Shown here: positions 9,381 to 19,361 of the stretch, piece by piece
How positions within the stretch are numbered: position 1 is the first letter of the stretch
Layout: each line of letters starts with the position of its first letter
DNA from: Vibrio parahaemolyticus
Lineage (GTDB): Bacteria; Pseudomonadota; Gammaproteobacteria; Enterobacterales; Vibrionaceae
Length of the DNA stretch: 64,000 nt
NCBI RefSeq assembly: GCF_900460535.1
Contig: NZ_UHIL01000001.1
Location: forward strand, 186,001-250,000
Reading direction: 5' to 3'
Program-made: the position numbers and the translations under genes
Notes under the pieces: generated by a model
The model's input: the letters and a program-made list of their open reading frames with translations, nothing else
Database searches by the model: none
Told to the model about the DNA's origin: nothing

Positions 9381-10928
9381 ATGATGGAATCTCAACCCGA
9401 AAAAAAAGCGAATCAATCTGGCGCAGACTATCTGCGCCAAATCCTTCGCGCACCGGTTTATGAAGTCGCAACAGTAACGCCACTGCAAGAAATGCCTCGT
9501 TTATCTGCACGTATCGGGAATAACGTGCAGATCAAGCGTGAAGACCGCCAACCCGTACACTCGTTCAAACTGCGCGGTGCCTACAACATGGTGGCAAGCC
9601 TAACTGAAGCACAGAAAGCCGCGGGGGTGATTGCAGCATCGGCAGGCAACCATGCTCAAGGCATGGCACTGTCTGGCACCAAACTCGGAATCAAAACCAC
9701 GATTGTTATGCCAAAAACCACACCAGACATCAAAGTCGATGCGGTACGCAGTTTCGGTGGCGATGTGGTGCTGCACGGCAACAACTTTGATGAAGCCAAA
9801 GCCGAAGCCGAACGCTTGTCAGAACAACACGGTTATACGTTCGTGCCTCCTTTCGACCACCCATTGGTGATCGCAGGCCAAGGCACCATCGGCATGGAAA
9901 TGCTGCAGCAAAATGGTCATCTCGACTACATCTTCGTGCCGGTTGGAGGCGGTGGCTTGGCGGCTGGTGTAGCGGTTCTGGTCAAGCAACTGATGCCAGA
10001 AATCAAAGTCATCGCCGTCGAACCTGAAGACTCGTCTTGTCTGAAAGCGGCGCTTGATGCTGGTGAGCCAGTGGTACTCGACCAAGTCAGCATGTTTGCT
10101 GATGGTGTCGCGGTAAAACGCATCGGTGAAGAAACGTTCCGCTTGTGTCAGAAATACATTGATGGTCATGTGGCGGTTTCAAGCGATGAAATCTGCGCTG
10201 CCGTAAAAGACATTTTTGAGGATACTCGCGCGATTGCTGAACCATCCGGGGCGCTTGCGCTTGCTGGCTTGAAGAAGTTTGTTGAGCAAAACCAACTGGA
10301 AAACAAAAACCTTGCCACGGTGCTGTCTGGCGCAAATACCAACTTCCATGGTTTACGTTATGTTTCAGAGCGTTGTGAATTAGGTGAGAAGCGTGAAGGT
10401 CTATTGGCCGTGACGATTCCAGAACGCCAAGGCGCTTTCTTTGAATTCTGTAATCTGATTGGCGGCCGTGCTGTCACCGAGTTTAACTACCGTTACAACG
10501 ATGATGAACTGGCGAATATCTTTGTTGGTGTACGCCTGCAAGGTGGTCAGGAAGAACTGGATAACATCATTCGCGACCTACGCGAAGGTGGCTACCCAGT
10601 CGTTGATTTGTCCGACGATGAAATGGCCAAACTGCACATTCGTTACATGATCGGTGGCAAGCCCTCGAAACAGCTGAAAGAGCGTCTCTATAGCTTTGAA
10701 TTTCCTGAGTATCCAGGCGCACTATTGAAGTTCTTAAGCACGCTTGGCACCCATTGGAACATCAGCCTATTCAACTACCGTAACCACGGCGCCGACTACG
10801 GACGCGTTCTATGTGGTTTCGAGTTAGATGAAAGCGATTTAGCCCAATTTTCAGCGCATTTACGAGAACTTGGCTACCAATGTAAGGATGAAACCGATAA
10901 TCCATCCTACAAGTTTTTCTTGTCTTAA
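9381..10928 (+). CDS. ilvA: Threonine ammonia-lyase, biosynthetic
   Basis: PLP enzyme converting threonine to 2-oxobutanoate, the committed step to isoleucine, with feedback inhibition by isoleucine. The 515-residue product has the PLP lysine in HSFKLRGAYN (K63 counting from the first ATG), the cofactor phosphate loop VGGGGLAAG near 190 and two ACT-like regulatory domains at the C-terminus beginning near PERQGAFFEF (about 350) and FPEYPGALLKF (about 445). Two adjacent ATGs (9381 and 9384) can start the protein; the difference is one residue. It closes the ilv operon and is followed directly by a terminator. Confidence 0.97.
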   Translation: MMESQPEKKANQSGADYLRQILRAPVYEVATVTPLQEMPRLSARIGNNVQIKREDRQPVHSFKLRGAYNMVASLTEAQKAAGVIAASAGNHAQGMALSGTKLGIKTTIVMPKTTPDIKVDAVRSFGGDVVLHGNNFDEAKAEAERLSEQHGYTFVPPFDHPLVIAGQGTIGMEMLQQNGHLDYIFVPVGGGGLAAGVAVLVKQLMPEIKVIAVEPEDSSCLKAALDAGEPVVLDQVSMFADGVAVKRIGEETFRLCQKYIDGHVAVSSDEICAAVKDIFEDTRAIAEPSGALALAGLKKFVEQNQLENKNLATVLSGANTNFHGLRYVSERCELGEKREGLLAVTIPERQGAFFEFCNLIGGRAVTEFNYRYNDDELANIFVGVRLQGGQEELDNIIRDLREGGYPVVDLSDDEMAKLHIRYMIGGKPSKQLKERLYSFEFPEYPGALLKFLSTLGTHWNISLFNYRNHGADYGRVLCGFELDESDLAQFSAHLRELGYQCKDETDNPSYKFFLS

Positions 10929-10940
10929 TTCGCCTTATCA

Positions 10941-10967
10941 ACACCTCGCTACGGCGAGGTGTTTTGT
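10941..10967 (+). terminator. Terminator of the ilv operon
   Basis: A perfect 9-bp stem, acacctcgc (10941-10949) with gcgaggtgt (10954-10962), has the stable tetraloop TACG and is followed by a short T-rich stretch. It lies 12 bases after the ilvA stop. Confidence 0.9.
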
Positions 10968-11030
10968 TTCCAATTCACGGTTTCATGGACCAAGTGATGA
11001 GCTAATACTGAGATCGGATGATTCTTTTGA

Positions 11031-11933
11031 CTAACACTGCAACCAATCTTGATGCAACTGATTCGGTGATCCCAAATAATCCACCATCCATTGGATCAAC
11101 TTATGATCGTCATCTTTACGCCATACCAAACAGCATCGGCTCAATGGCTTGTCATCTTGCAGCAGTTTCTCCACCAGCACACCTTCATGAATAAGTGGCA
11201 TCGCAATATGACGCGGCATATACCCGACTCCAACGCCATTTTTTAAACATTCAATCGCACTGTACCAATTGGGCAATAATAAACGACGCTGCTTGGCATA
11301 GTGACCTGTGTGTCGTTTTGGCAGTACGTTCGATGTGTCATCCAGACAAATCGCGGGGAACTGGCTAACAAACTCTTCGGTGAGAACCTGCTGACGTACG
11401 CAAGGATGAGCAGGAGACATGACAAACGCCCAATCCAACACACCCATGTCTTTCACTTCGAAATCCCCGCCGACCGGAACTGCTGAAGTGGCTCCGACTA
11501 CGATGTCGGCACGACCTTGAGCGATCGCCTCCCAAGAGCCGTTAAAGACTTCCATGTTGATTTGCAGTTCCGCAAATTCAAACTCTCGATAAAAATCTTC
11601 CACTAGCGGCTTGAGCTTTTCGAGCTTCACTACGTTATCCAGCGTCAGTTTCAGCGTTGTTTTCCAGCCGTGCGCAGCTCGACGAGTTTGTGCTTTCACC
11701 TCTTCCATCTGACGCAGTAACGAGCGAGCTTCAGCCATGAATAGCTCACCCGCTGGTGTTAATTCAACTTTTCTTGGTAAGCGGCGAAATAGCACGACGT
11801 CCAAATCCTGCTCTACCTGTCGCACGCCATAGCTGATCGCCGAAGGAACTTTGTGAAGCACTTCAGCAGCGGCCGTGAAACTGCCTAACCGAGCAACCGT
11901 ATCGAGCATTTCCAATGATGCTTTGGAGAACAT
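11031..11933 (-). CDS. punR: LysR-type activator PunR
   Basis: The 300-residue protein has an N-terminal winged HTH (SLEMLDTVARLGSFTAAAEVLHKVPSAIS, residues 6-34) and a C-terminal effector domain. From residue 1 it follows the E. coli YdhB/PunR pattern closely: HKVPSAISYGVRQVEQDL, EVFNGSWEAIAQGRADIVVGAT and PVGGDFEVKDMG all have direct counterparts there. In E. coli PunR activates the divergent purine nucleoside transporter gene punC. The same divergent pair is present here, which supports both assignments. It ends about 100 bases after the ilvA stop and converges on the ilv operon. The true inducer cannot be read from the sequence. Confidence 0.85.
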   Translation of the reverse strand: MFSKASLEMLDTVARLGSFTAAAEVLHKVPSAISYGVRQVEQDLDVVLFRRLPRKVELTPAGELFMAEARSLLRQMEEVKAQTRRAAHGWKTTLKLTLDNVVKLEKLKPLVEDFYREFEFAELQINMEVFNGSWEAIAQGRADIVVGATSAVPVGGDFEVKDMGVLDWAFVMSPAHPCVRQQVLTEEFVSQFPAICLDDTSNVLPKRHTGHYAKQRRLLLPNWYSAIECLKNGVGVGYMPRHIAMPLIHEGVLVEKLLQDDKPLSRCCLVWRKDDDHKLIQWMVDYLGSPNQLHQDWLQC

Positions 11934-12032
11934 GATTTCTGACCTTTCAAAAAATTTGATTGATAACCAACAATTTTAGCGTTTTATTTTCTCAAAATCG
12001 AAAAATAGAATAATAAGGTAAATAAATCAGGG

Positions 12033-12044
12033 TTGGCGCCAACT
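12033..12044. promoter_or_regulatory. Perfect 12-bp palindrome in the punR-punC gap
   Basis: gttggcgccaac is perfectly symmetrical and GC-rich inside an AT-rich 154-base divergent gap, 44 bases before the punC start. It is a good candidate for the regulator binding site or a part of it. The flanks atcag and ctgat are also complementary but centred one base away. No binding evidence. Confidence 0.45.
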
Positions 12045-12087
12045 GATATTGATTAAAAAATGATTAAATAATTTGATTGGTTGAATC

Positions 12088-13293
12088 ATGAAAATATCAA
12101 AACTACAGCTCGTTTATCTTGCAGCTTTATCTATGCTTGGCTTTGTTGCCACTGACATGTACTTACCTGCGTTCAAAGCAATGGAAATCGACTTTGCTAC
12201 AGGTCCCGAACAAATCGCACTTTCTCTGACCGTATTTCTTGTAGGTATGGCTTTTGGTCAATTGATGTGGGGATTGGCATCGGATAAATTTGGTCACCGC
12301 AATACGCTGGCCGCAGGTCTGGTACTCTTTACCATTGCCTCATTCGGCTTAGCATTCTGCGATGAAGTTTGGCAGCTACTGACACTGCGCTTTGTGCAAG
12401 CAATCGGCGTGTGTGCTCCTGCGGTTATCTGGCAAGCGATGGTAATCAAGCGTTACTCCAGCAGTAGCCAGCAAATTTTTGCAACCATCATGCCGTTGGT
12501 GGCACTATCACCAGCACTTGCACCTCAACTGGGTGTGGTTTTAGCGGATAGCTTTGGTTGGCACAGTATTTTTATCGCATTAACGCTTGTTGGCGTGGTG
12601 CTGGTTGCTGCCACCATGGCACAAAAGAACGAACAAGCCGAAATCAAACAAACCAGCATGTCTGCGGATATTAAAGCGTTACTAGGTTCAAAAACTTACC
12701 TAGGTAACGTGTTTATGTTCGCAACCGCTTCGGCAGCGTTCTTTGCTTACCTTACTGGTATGCCAGAAATCATGGCGCAACTAGGCTATGAAGCCAAAGA
12801 CATCGGTTTGAGCTTCATCCCTCAAACCATTGCGTTTATGGCTGGTGGCTATTTAGGTAAAGTCGGCGTACGTAAGTTTGGTGATGAGAAAGTATTACGC
12901 CAGTTAATCGGCCTGTTCAGCGTTGCTGCATTGCTGATTTTCGTCGCTTCACAGTGGGAGCTCACGTCAATCTGGCCAATTCTTGCGCCATTCTGTTTGA
13001 TTGCCGTTGCAAATGGTGCGCTTTACCCAATCGTCGTAAACCGTGCCCTAGCTAGTGCACACCAAAGCCCAGCGACAGCAGCAGGTCTACAGAACAGTCT
13101 GCAAATCTGTGTGAGCAGCTTATCGAGCGCATTAGTTGCCGCGATGGCAAGCCAAGCTCAAGTGGTTACGGGCGTGGCAATCGTCATTTGTATGGGTGGC
13201 TTGTGGATGGGTTACATTCTGTCGAATCGTGAACTCTCTAAGCATTTCACTACACCTGACAACGCTCGCGTCGTCAGCGAAGATGAACTTTAA
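12088..13293 (+). CDS. punC: MFS transporter PunC (Bcr/CflA type)
   Basis: A 12-helix major-facilitator inner-membrane transporter of 401 residues. The N-terminus (VYLAALSMLGFVATDMYLPAF) and the loop GLASDKFGHRNTL between helices 2 and 3 are typical of the drug-H+ antiporter subfamily to which E. coli YdhC/PunC belongs. The divergent punR gene is the reason for choosing PunC, a purine nucleoside importer, rather than a generic Bcr multidrug pump. The ribosome site is weak. The final 15 residues are polar and cytoplasmic. The gene ends just before a strong terminator. Confidence 0.82.
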   Translation: MKISKLQLVYLAALSMLGFVATDMYLPAFKAMEIDFATGPEQIALSLTVFLVGMAFGQLMWGLASDKFGHRNTLAAGLVLFTIASFGLAFCDEVWQLLTLRFVQAIGVCAPAVIWQAMVIKRYSSSSQQIFATIMPLVALSPALAPQLGVVLADSFGWHSIFIALTLVGVVLVAATMAQKNEQAEIKQTSMSADIKALLGSKTYLGNVFMFATASAAFFAYLTGMPEIMAQLGYEAKDIGLSFIPQTIAFMAGGYLGKVGVRKFGDEKVLRQLIGLFSVAALLIFVASQWELTSIWPILAPFCLIAVANGALYPIVVNRALASAHQSPATAAGLQNSLQICVSSLSSALVAAMASQAQVVTGVAIVICMGGLWMGYILSNRELSKHFTTPDNARVVSEDEL

Positions 13294-13320
13294 GTCTGTA
13301 CTTCAGTCCATCCGATCATA

Positions 13321-13350
13321 ATAAGAGCCGCGTAAAGCGGCTCTTTTCAT
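13321..13350. terminator. Two-way terminator between punC and the binding-protein gene
   Basis: A perfect 9-bp stem, aagagccgc (13323-13331) with gcggctctt (13337-13345), has loop gtaaa and a T-run on the plus side; the minus side ends in cttattatg. It separates two converging genes. Confidence 0.9.
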
Positions 13351-14127
13351 TTATAAACTTTTCAGTCCCCACTTCTGAGCAGTCTGCTTAAAGAAGCCTT
13401 GTGTTTTTTTTAACTCCACCCAGTGATTGATGTAGTTAATCCAGACTTGGTCGTCTTGTGGTAACAACATGGCGATTGGAGTCGGTCTGCGAGGTGCTTT
13501 CACAGGCACAATCGCCAACTGTTTGAACTTGTCCACCAGCGTCGCCGCTTCCACATTGGAAGTCACAGACACATCCGCTCTGCGAGCCAACAGCTCTTGG
13601 AAGTCTCGCGCGGGGGCTTCAATCACGATATGCTGCGCCGATGGGAAGAACTCTTTCACCATTTTTTCTTGTACCGTACCTAACGTCGCAGCCACTTTCA
13701 CATCGGGTTTATTAAAATCCGCCCAATCAGAGAATTTGGCGAGGTCTTTTTTCTGCACCACTGGCACAAACGCCAAGTAGAAATAGGGTTGGCTATAACC
13801 AGCCACCTTCGCACGCGACATGTTTAAAGACGCACTGCCAGTGATGTCGTACTTGTTGGCCGTAATGCCATTAACCAGCGTTTTCCAATCGGTGGCAACG
13901 TACTCCACTTTGACACCCAAATCTTTAGCAAGCTCGGTTGTGACATCAATATCAAAACCACGATAACTGTTCGTGGCTGGATCTTTCATTGTCATCGGAT
14001 TCCAGTCCCCAGTCGTCCCTACTCTCAACACGCCTTTATCCAGAATTTCTTGAAGACGGCTCTGAGCATGAACAACTTGAGTGACCATAAGCAGACATAT
14101 TCCTAGCGCAAACAAAATCTTTTTCAT
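13351..14127 (-). CDS. Periplasmic solute-binding protein, family 3 (cyclohexadienyl-dehydratase-like)
   Basis: 258 residues with a clear signal peptide (MKKILFALGICLLMVTQVVHA, cleavage after residue 21). The mature part has the SBP_bac_3 fold: VLRVGTTGDWNPMTMKD at the start, YRGFDIDVTTELAKDLG, and a hinge region near EAPARDFQELLARRADV. The VGTTGDWNP start and overall layout resemble the PheC cyclohexadienyl dehydratase group as well as amino-acid binding proteins, so an enzyme cannot be excluded. It lies divergent from an amino-acid-type ABC permease gene 115 bases away, which favours transport. No ATPase gene is adjacent. Specificity is not known. Confidence 0.8.
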   Translation of the reverse strand: MKKILFALGICLLMVTQVVHAQSRLQEILDKGVLRVGTTGDWNPMTMKDPATNSYRGFDIDVTTELAKDLGVKVEYVATDWKTLVNGITANKYDITGSASLNMSRAKVAGYSQPYFYLAFVPVVQKKDLAKFSDWADFNKPDVKVAATLGTVQEKMVKEFFPSAQHIVIEAPARDFQELLARRADVSVTSNVEAATLVDKFKQLAIVPVKAPRRPTPIAMLLPQDDQVWINYINHWVELKKTQGFFKQTAQKWGLKSL

Positions 14128-14242
14128 TTTTATTCCCTTAAAAATAATGACCTTATACGGTTTAATTATTAACCTTTATAACAACCCCATTGATAACATA
14201 GCAGTAACAATGGAAGTTTTTTAGTTAATTCAGGGAGTAAAT

Positions 14243-14983
14243 GTGACCTTTCGAACTCTATGGCTGATTTCGCTGCTGTTGTTAACGGGTTGCTCAGATT
14301 ACCAATGGGGCTGGTATGTACTCGACCCGTCAACGGAACAAGGGATAACCAACCTAAAGTTTTTAGTCGCGGGGTTTAATGACACCATTCAAGTGTCACT
14401 CTTGAGTATGTGTTTTGCCATGACACTTGGGCTGCTGATTGCGTTGCCTGCACTTTCTCGCTCCCCAACGCTCAAATGGATGAATCGCATCTACGTTGAG
14501 GTGATCCGCTCAATCCCAGTATTGGTGTTGCTCTTATGGGTTTACTACGGCATGCCAACGCTGCTCGATGTCTCTCTCAATCATTTTTGGGCGGGGGTAA
14601 TTGCACTGACTATCGCTGAAAGTGCGTTTATGGCAGAAGTATTTCGCGGTGGGATTCAAGCGATCAACCGAGGTCAGCATGAAGCGGCAGAATCACTTGG
14701 TTTGAATTATTGGCAGAAGATGCGCTTGGTGATTCTTCCGCAAGCATTTCGACAAATTTTACCGCCGTTAGGGAATCAGTTTGTCTACATTCTCAAAATG
14801 AGCTCTCTGGTGAGCGTAATCGGTTTAAGTGACTTAACGAGACGTGCCAACGAGTTAGTGGTGAATGAGTACTTACCGTTAGAAATTTATACCTTCTTGG
14901 TTCTGGAGTACTTGTTACTCATTCTATTCGTTTCTCAAGCAGTACGTTGGTTAGAAAAGCGTATCGCGATTCCCAGTTACTGA
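14243..14983 (+). CDS. Polar amino acid ABC permease with lipobox-like N-terminus
   Basis: A 246-residue HisM/GlnP-type inner-membrane permease. The conserved cytoplasmic EAA loop is EAAESLGLNYWQKMRLVILPQA near residues 150-172, and EVIRSIPVLVLLLWVYYG near 85 is the usual permease start region. The start is GTG 14243 with AGGGAG 6 bases upstream; an ATG two bases earlier meets a stop at once. Oddly, residues 7-17 read WLISLLLLTGC, a good lipoprotein signal with lipobox LTGC, so the N-terminus may be cleaved and lipidated. It is divergent from the binding-protein gene; an ATPase must come from elsewhere. The permease family is secure, the substrate is not. Confidence 0.85.
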   Translation: MTFRTLWLISLLLLTGCSDYQWGWYVLDPSTEQGITNLKFLVAGFNDTIQVSLLSMCFAMTLGLLIALPALSRSPTLKWMNRIYVEVIRSIPVLVLLLWVYYGMPTLLDVSLNHFWAGVIALTIAESAFMAEVFRGGIQAINRGQHEAAESLGLNYWQKMRLVILPQAFRQILPPLGNQFVYILKMSSLVSVIGLSDLTRRANELVVNEYLPLEIYTFLVLEYLLLILFVSQAVRWLEKRIAIPSY

Positions 14984-15002
14984 TACTTGCACTAAAAACG
15001 AC

Positions 15003-15028
15003 AAAGCCGCTCTCACTGGAGCGGCTTT
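15003..15028. terminator. Two-way terminator between permease gene and glmU
   Basis: A perfect 10-bp stem, aaagccgctc (15003-15012) with gagcggcttt (15019-15028), has a 6-base loop and lies between the converging permease and glmU genes. The minus side continues into a T-rich stretch (gtcgtttttag), so it also serves glmU. Confidence 0.88.
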
Positions 15029-15058
15029 GAGAATTTAGCTTTTAAGCTCAGGTAACGC

Positions 15059-16420
15059 TTACTTTTGCTTAACTGGACGTTGCCAACCAGTAATCTTACG
15101 CTCTTTAACGCGAGTGATCACTAACTCACCCTCTTCCACGTCTTTAGTCAGTGTGGTACCAGCACCGATAGTGGCACCATCAGCAATAGTGACAGGCGCC
15201 ACCAGCTGGCTATCAGAGCCAACAAACACGTCGTTACCAATGATGGTCTTGAACTTATTTGCGCCATCGTAGTTACACGTAATCGTGCCCGCACCAATAT
15301 TAGTGCGTTGACCGATTTCCGCATCACCAAGGTAAGTCAGGTGGTTTGCTTTAGAGCCTTCACCAATGCGTGCATTTTTCACTTCCACGAAGTTACCGAC
15401 GTGCGCGTCGTTACGTAGCTCAGCACCAGGACGCAGACGAGTGAATGGACCGACGGTGCATTCTTCACCAACGGTTGCGCCTTCAATCACACTGTAAGGA
15501 CGAACGATAGTGTTGTCGTCGATTTCACAATCTTTCAGCACACAACCAGTGCCGATAATGACGTTATCACCCAGCGATACGTTACCTTCGATGATGACAT
15601 TTGCATCGATTTCACAATCCATACCGCACTGAAGCTCACCGCGTAAGTCAAAACGCGCAGGGTCACGTAGCATCACACCTTGTTCAAGTAGTTTTTGTGC
15701 TTGCATAGATTGGAACGCACGCTCTAGACGAGCAAGTTGAGCGCGATCATTAACACCTTCAACTTCAATGGCATTCACTGGGTGAACCGCTTCAACGGCA
15801 CGCCCTTCGTCGTGCGCAGCAGCAATAACGTCTGTTAGGTAGTACTCACCTTGAGCATTGTTGTTGTTTAAGCCAGACAACCAACGCTTCAGATCACCAC
15901 CAGTCGCAACCATTACGCCAGTGTTGATCTCTTTAATTTGCTTTTGTTCTTCGCTTGCGTCTTTTTGCTCAACGATAGCAACCACTGGACCATTTTTACG
16001 AATGATACGGCCGTAACCGGTCGGGTTATCGAGCATTACAGTAAGTAACGCGATGCCACCTGTTGGTTGTGCATCAAGTAGGTTTTCAATGGTTTCAGGA
16101 GAAATCAGTGGAACATCACCATAAAGAACTAGGATCTTTTCATCGTCTTCGAAACGTGGAGAAGCCTGATCCACCGCGTGGCCAGTACCAAGCTGATCCG
16201 CTTGAAGTACCCAGTTGACAGTCTCATCGGCAAGTGTAGTTTGCATTTGATCACCACCGTGACCAAAGACTAGGTGAATGTTTTGTGCGCCAAGGCCAGT
16301 ACAAGTATCGATAACATGTTTAACCATTGGCTTCCCTGCCAAAGTGTGTAGCACTTTAGGCATATTTGAGTGCATACGGGTACCTTTACCCGCTGCAAGA
16401 ATCACAGCACTGAATTTCAT
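15059..16420 (-). CDS. glmU: GlmU, bifunctional UDP-GlcNAc synthesis enzyme
   Basis: 453-residue cytoplasmic enzyme that acetylates glucosamine-1-phosphate and then uridylates it, supplying UDP-GlcNAc for peptidoglycan and LPS. The N-terminal pyrophosphorylase domain starts with [13 protein letters not shown] (residues 5-17) and has VLYGDVPLI near 100. The C-terminal acetyltransferase is a left-handed beta-helix with hexapeptide repeats (for example [19 protein letters not shown], near residue 290) and ends with the catalytic region [15 protein letters not shown] near 380. It sits directly downstream of the atp operon, as in E. coli, but a terminator lies between them. Confidence 0.97.
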   Translation of the reverse strand: MKFSAVILAAGKGTRMHSNMPKVLHTLAGKPMVKHVIDTCTGLGAQNIHLVFGHGGDQMQTTLADETVNWVLQADQLGTGHAVDQASPRFEDDEKILVLYGDVPLISPETIENLLDAQPTGGIALLTVMLDNPTGYGRIIRKNGPVVAIVEQKDASEEQKQIKEINTGVMVATGGDLKRWLSGLNNNNAQGEYYLTDVIAAAHDEGRAVEAVHPVNAIEVEGVNDRAQLARLERAFQSMQAQKLLEQGVMLRDPARFDLRGELQCGMDCEIDANVIIEGNVSLGDNVIIGTGCVLKDCEIDDNTIVRPYSVIEGATVGEECTVGPFTRLRPGAELRNDAHVGNFVEVKNARIGEGSKANHLTYLGDAEIGQRTNIGAGTITCNYDGANKFKTIIGNDVFVGSDSQLVAPVTIADGATIGAGTTLTKDVEEGELVITRVKERKITGWQRPVKQK

Positions 16421-16518
16421 TGATAACCTATTGACGTTTTCTGTTAATTGGCCGTTATTTTAAACAGCTCTTTTTGAATAGTTAATGGAATTAAGTAAAT
16501 TTCCAACTAAAAATAATC

Positions 16519-16546
16519 AAAAAGGCGACCGCTTTGGCCGCCTTTT
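16519..16546 (-). terminator. Terminator of the atp operon
   Basis: An 11-bp stem with one mismatch, aaaaggcgacc (16520-16530) with ggccgcctttt (16536-16546), is followed on the minus strand by TTTTTGATT. It is almost the same sequence as the yidC terminator at 30384-30409. Confidence 0.88.
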
Positions 16547-16570
16547 GTCATGCAACGTTGCTAATTGAGC

Positions 16571-16993
16571 TTAGCGACGCTTTTTGGTCAGCTCGATAAC
16601 TCGAAGCTGAGCAATGGCTTTAGCCAGTTCGCTGGCCGCTTGTGCGAAGTCCATGTCACCATGCTGATTCTGGATTTTCTCCTCAGCGCGGCGCTTGGCT
16701 TCTTCTGCCTTCGCTGCGTCTAGATCTTCACCACGAATCGCTGTATCAGCCAGTACTGTAGCAGTACCAGGCTGAACTTCGACCATACCACCAGAGACAT
16801 AAATGAACTCTTCGTGGCCGTGCTGTTTCACAATACGCACCATACCAGGCTTAATAGCGGACAGCAGCGGAGTGTGGCCGTGGAAAATACCCAGCTCACC
16901 TTCGCTACCGGTCACCTGAAACGTTTCTACGCGACCAGAGAAAATACGTTTCTCAGCGCTCACTACGTCTAGGTGAAAGGTTATTGGTGCCAT
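16571..16993 (-). CDS. atpC: ATP synthase F1 epsilon subunit
   Basis: 140-residue central-stalk subunit with an N-terminal beta-sandwich ([40 protein letters not shown] near residues 31-50) and a C-terminal helical hairpin that can inhibit ATP hydrolysis. It is the last gene of the atpIBEFHAGDC operon, 18 bases after atpD, and is followed by the operon terminator. The ATG has AGGAGG close before it. Length and motifs are normal for the family. Confidence 0.96.
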   Translation of the reverse strand: MAPITFHLDVVSAEKRIFSGRVETFQVTGSEGELGIFHGHTPLLSAIKPGMVRIVKQHGHEEFIYVSGGMVEVQPGTATVLADTAIRGEDLDAAKAEEAKRRAEEKIQNQHGDMDFAQAASELAKAIAQLRVIELTKKRR

Positions 16994-17011
16994 ATCGCCT
17001 CCTAGTTAGCC

Positions 17012-18430
<1,419 letters not shown>

Positions 18431-18450
18431 CTATTTCGTTTTACCTAAGC

Positions 18451-19317
18451 TTAAACCGCAGATGCACCACCAACGATTTCCGACAGTTCTTGTGTGATCG
18501 CAGCCTGACGGGCTTTGTTGTACACAAGTTCCAGATCTTCAATCAAGTTGGTTGCGTTATCCGTTGCAGCCTTCATCGCAATCATTCGAGCCGCTTGCTC
18601 ACAAGCAAGGTTCTCAACCACACCTTGGTATACCTGAGACTCTACGTAACGCACTAATAGCGTATCCAGTAGAGGCTTTGGCTCAGGCTCATAGATGTAG
18701 TCCCATGAGTGCTCACGCTGCATCTCTTTGCTGTCCGATTTAGGCAAAGGTAGCAATTGATCGATCGTTGGTTGCTGAACCATAGTGTTCACAAACTTGT
18801 TGAACACTACGTATAGACGGTCCAGTTCACCTTCATCGTATTTCTTAAGCATTACGCCAACAGAACCGATTAGGTCTTCTAGGCTAGGGCTATCGCCAAG
18901 GCCAGAAACCTGTGCCGCAACTTTTGCGCCACCATGTTTAAAGAAAGCCGTTGCTTTCGAGCCAATCACTGCCAGCTCAATTTCAGCGCCTTTCTCTTTC
19001 CATGTTTGGATATCTGTAACGGCTTTTTTGAACACGTTGATGTTCAAACCACCACACAGACCACGGTCTGTCGAAACGATGATGTAACCAACACGTTTCG
19101 CTTCACGCTCTTCTAGGTACGGATGACGGTACTCTAAATTTGCGTTTGCCACGTGACCGATCACTTTACGCATTGTTTCAGCGTATGGACGAGAAGCTTC
19201 CATTGCATCTTGAGAGCGACGCATTTTTGAAGCTGCTACCATTTCCATCGCTTTCGTAATTTTCTGCGTGCTTTTAACACTACCGATTTTATTACGTATC
19301 TCTTTTGCGCCGGCCAT
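18451..19317 (-). CDS. atpG: ATP synthase F1 gamma subunit
   Basis: 288-residue rotor subunit. The two coiled-coil helices of the shaft are at the N-terminus ([19 protein letters not shown] and following helix to about residue 55) and the C-terminus ([16 protein letters not shown] end, here [17 protein letters not shown] near 270-284). The central Rossmann-like part contains [13 protein letters not shown] near 75-90. The position between atpA and atpD is canonical. Nothing unusual is seen. Confidence 0.97.
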   Translation of the reverse strand: MAGAKEIRNKIGSVKSTQKITKAMEMVAASKMRRSQDAMEASRPYAETMRKVIGHVANANLEYRHPYLEEREAKRVGYIIVSTDRGLCGGLNINVFKKAVTDIQTWKEKGAEIELAVIGSKATAFFKHGGAKVAAQVSGLGDSPSLEDLIGSVGVMLKKYDEGELDRLYVVFNKFVNTMVQQPTIDQLLPLPKSDSKEMQREHSWDYIYEPEPKPLLDTLLVRYVESQVYQGVVENLACEQAARMIAMKAATDNATNLIEDLELVYNKARQAAITQELSEIVGGASAV

Positions 19318-19361
19318 CGTTACTCTCCGTTAGTTGGTGGCAGAAACTGCCACCGACCTAA

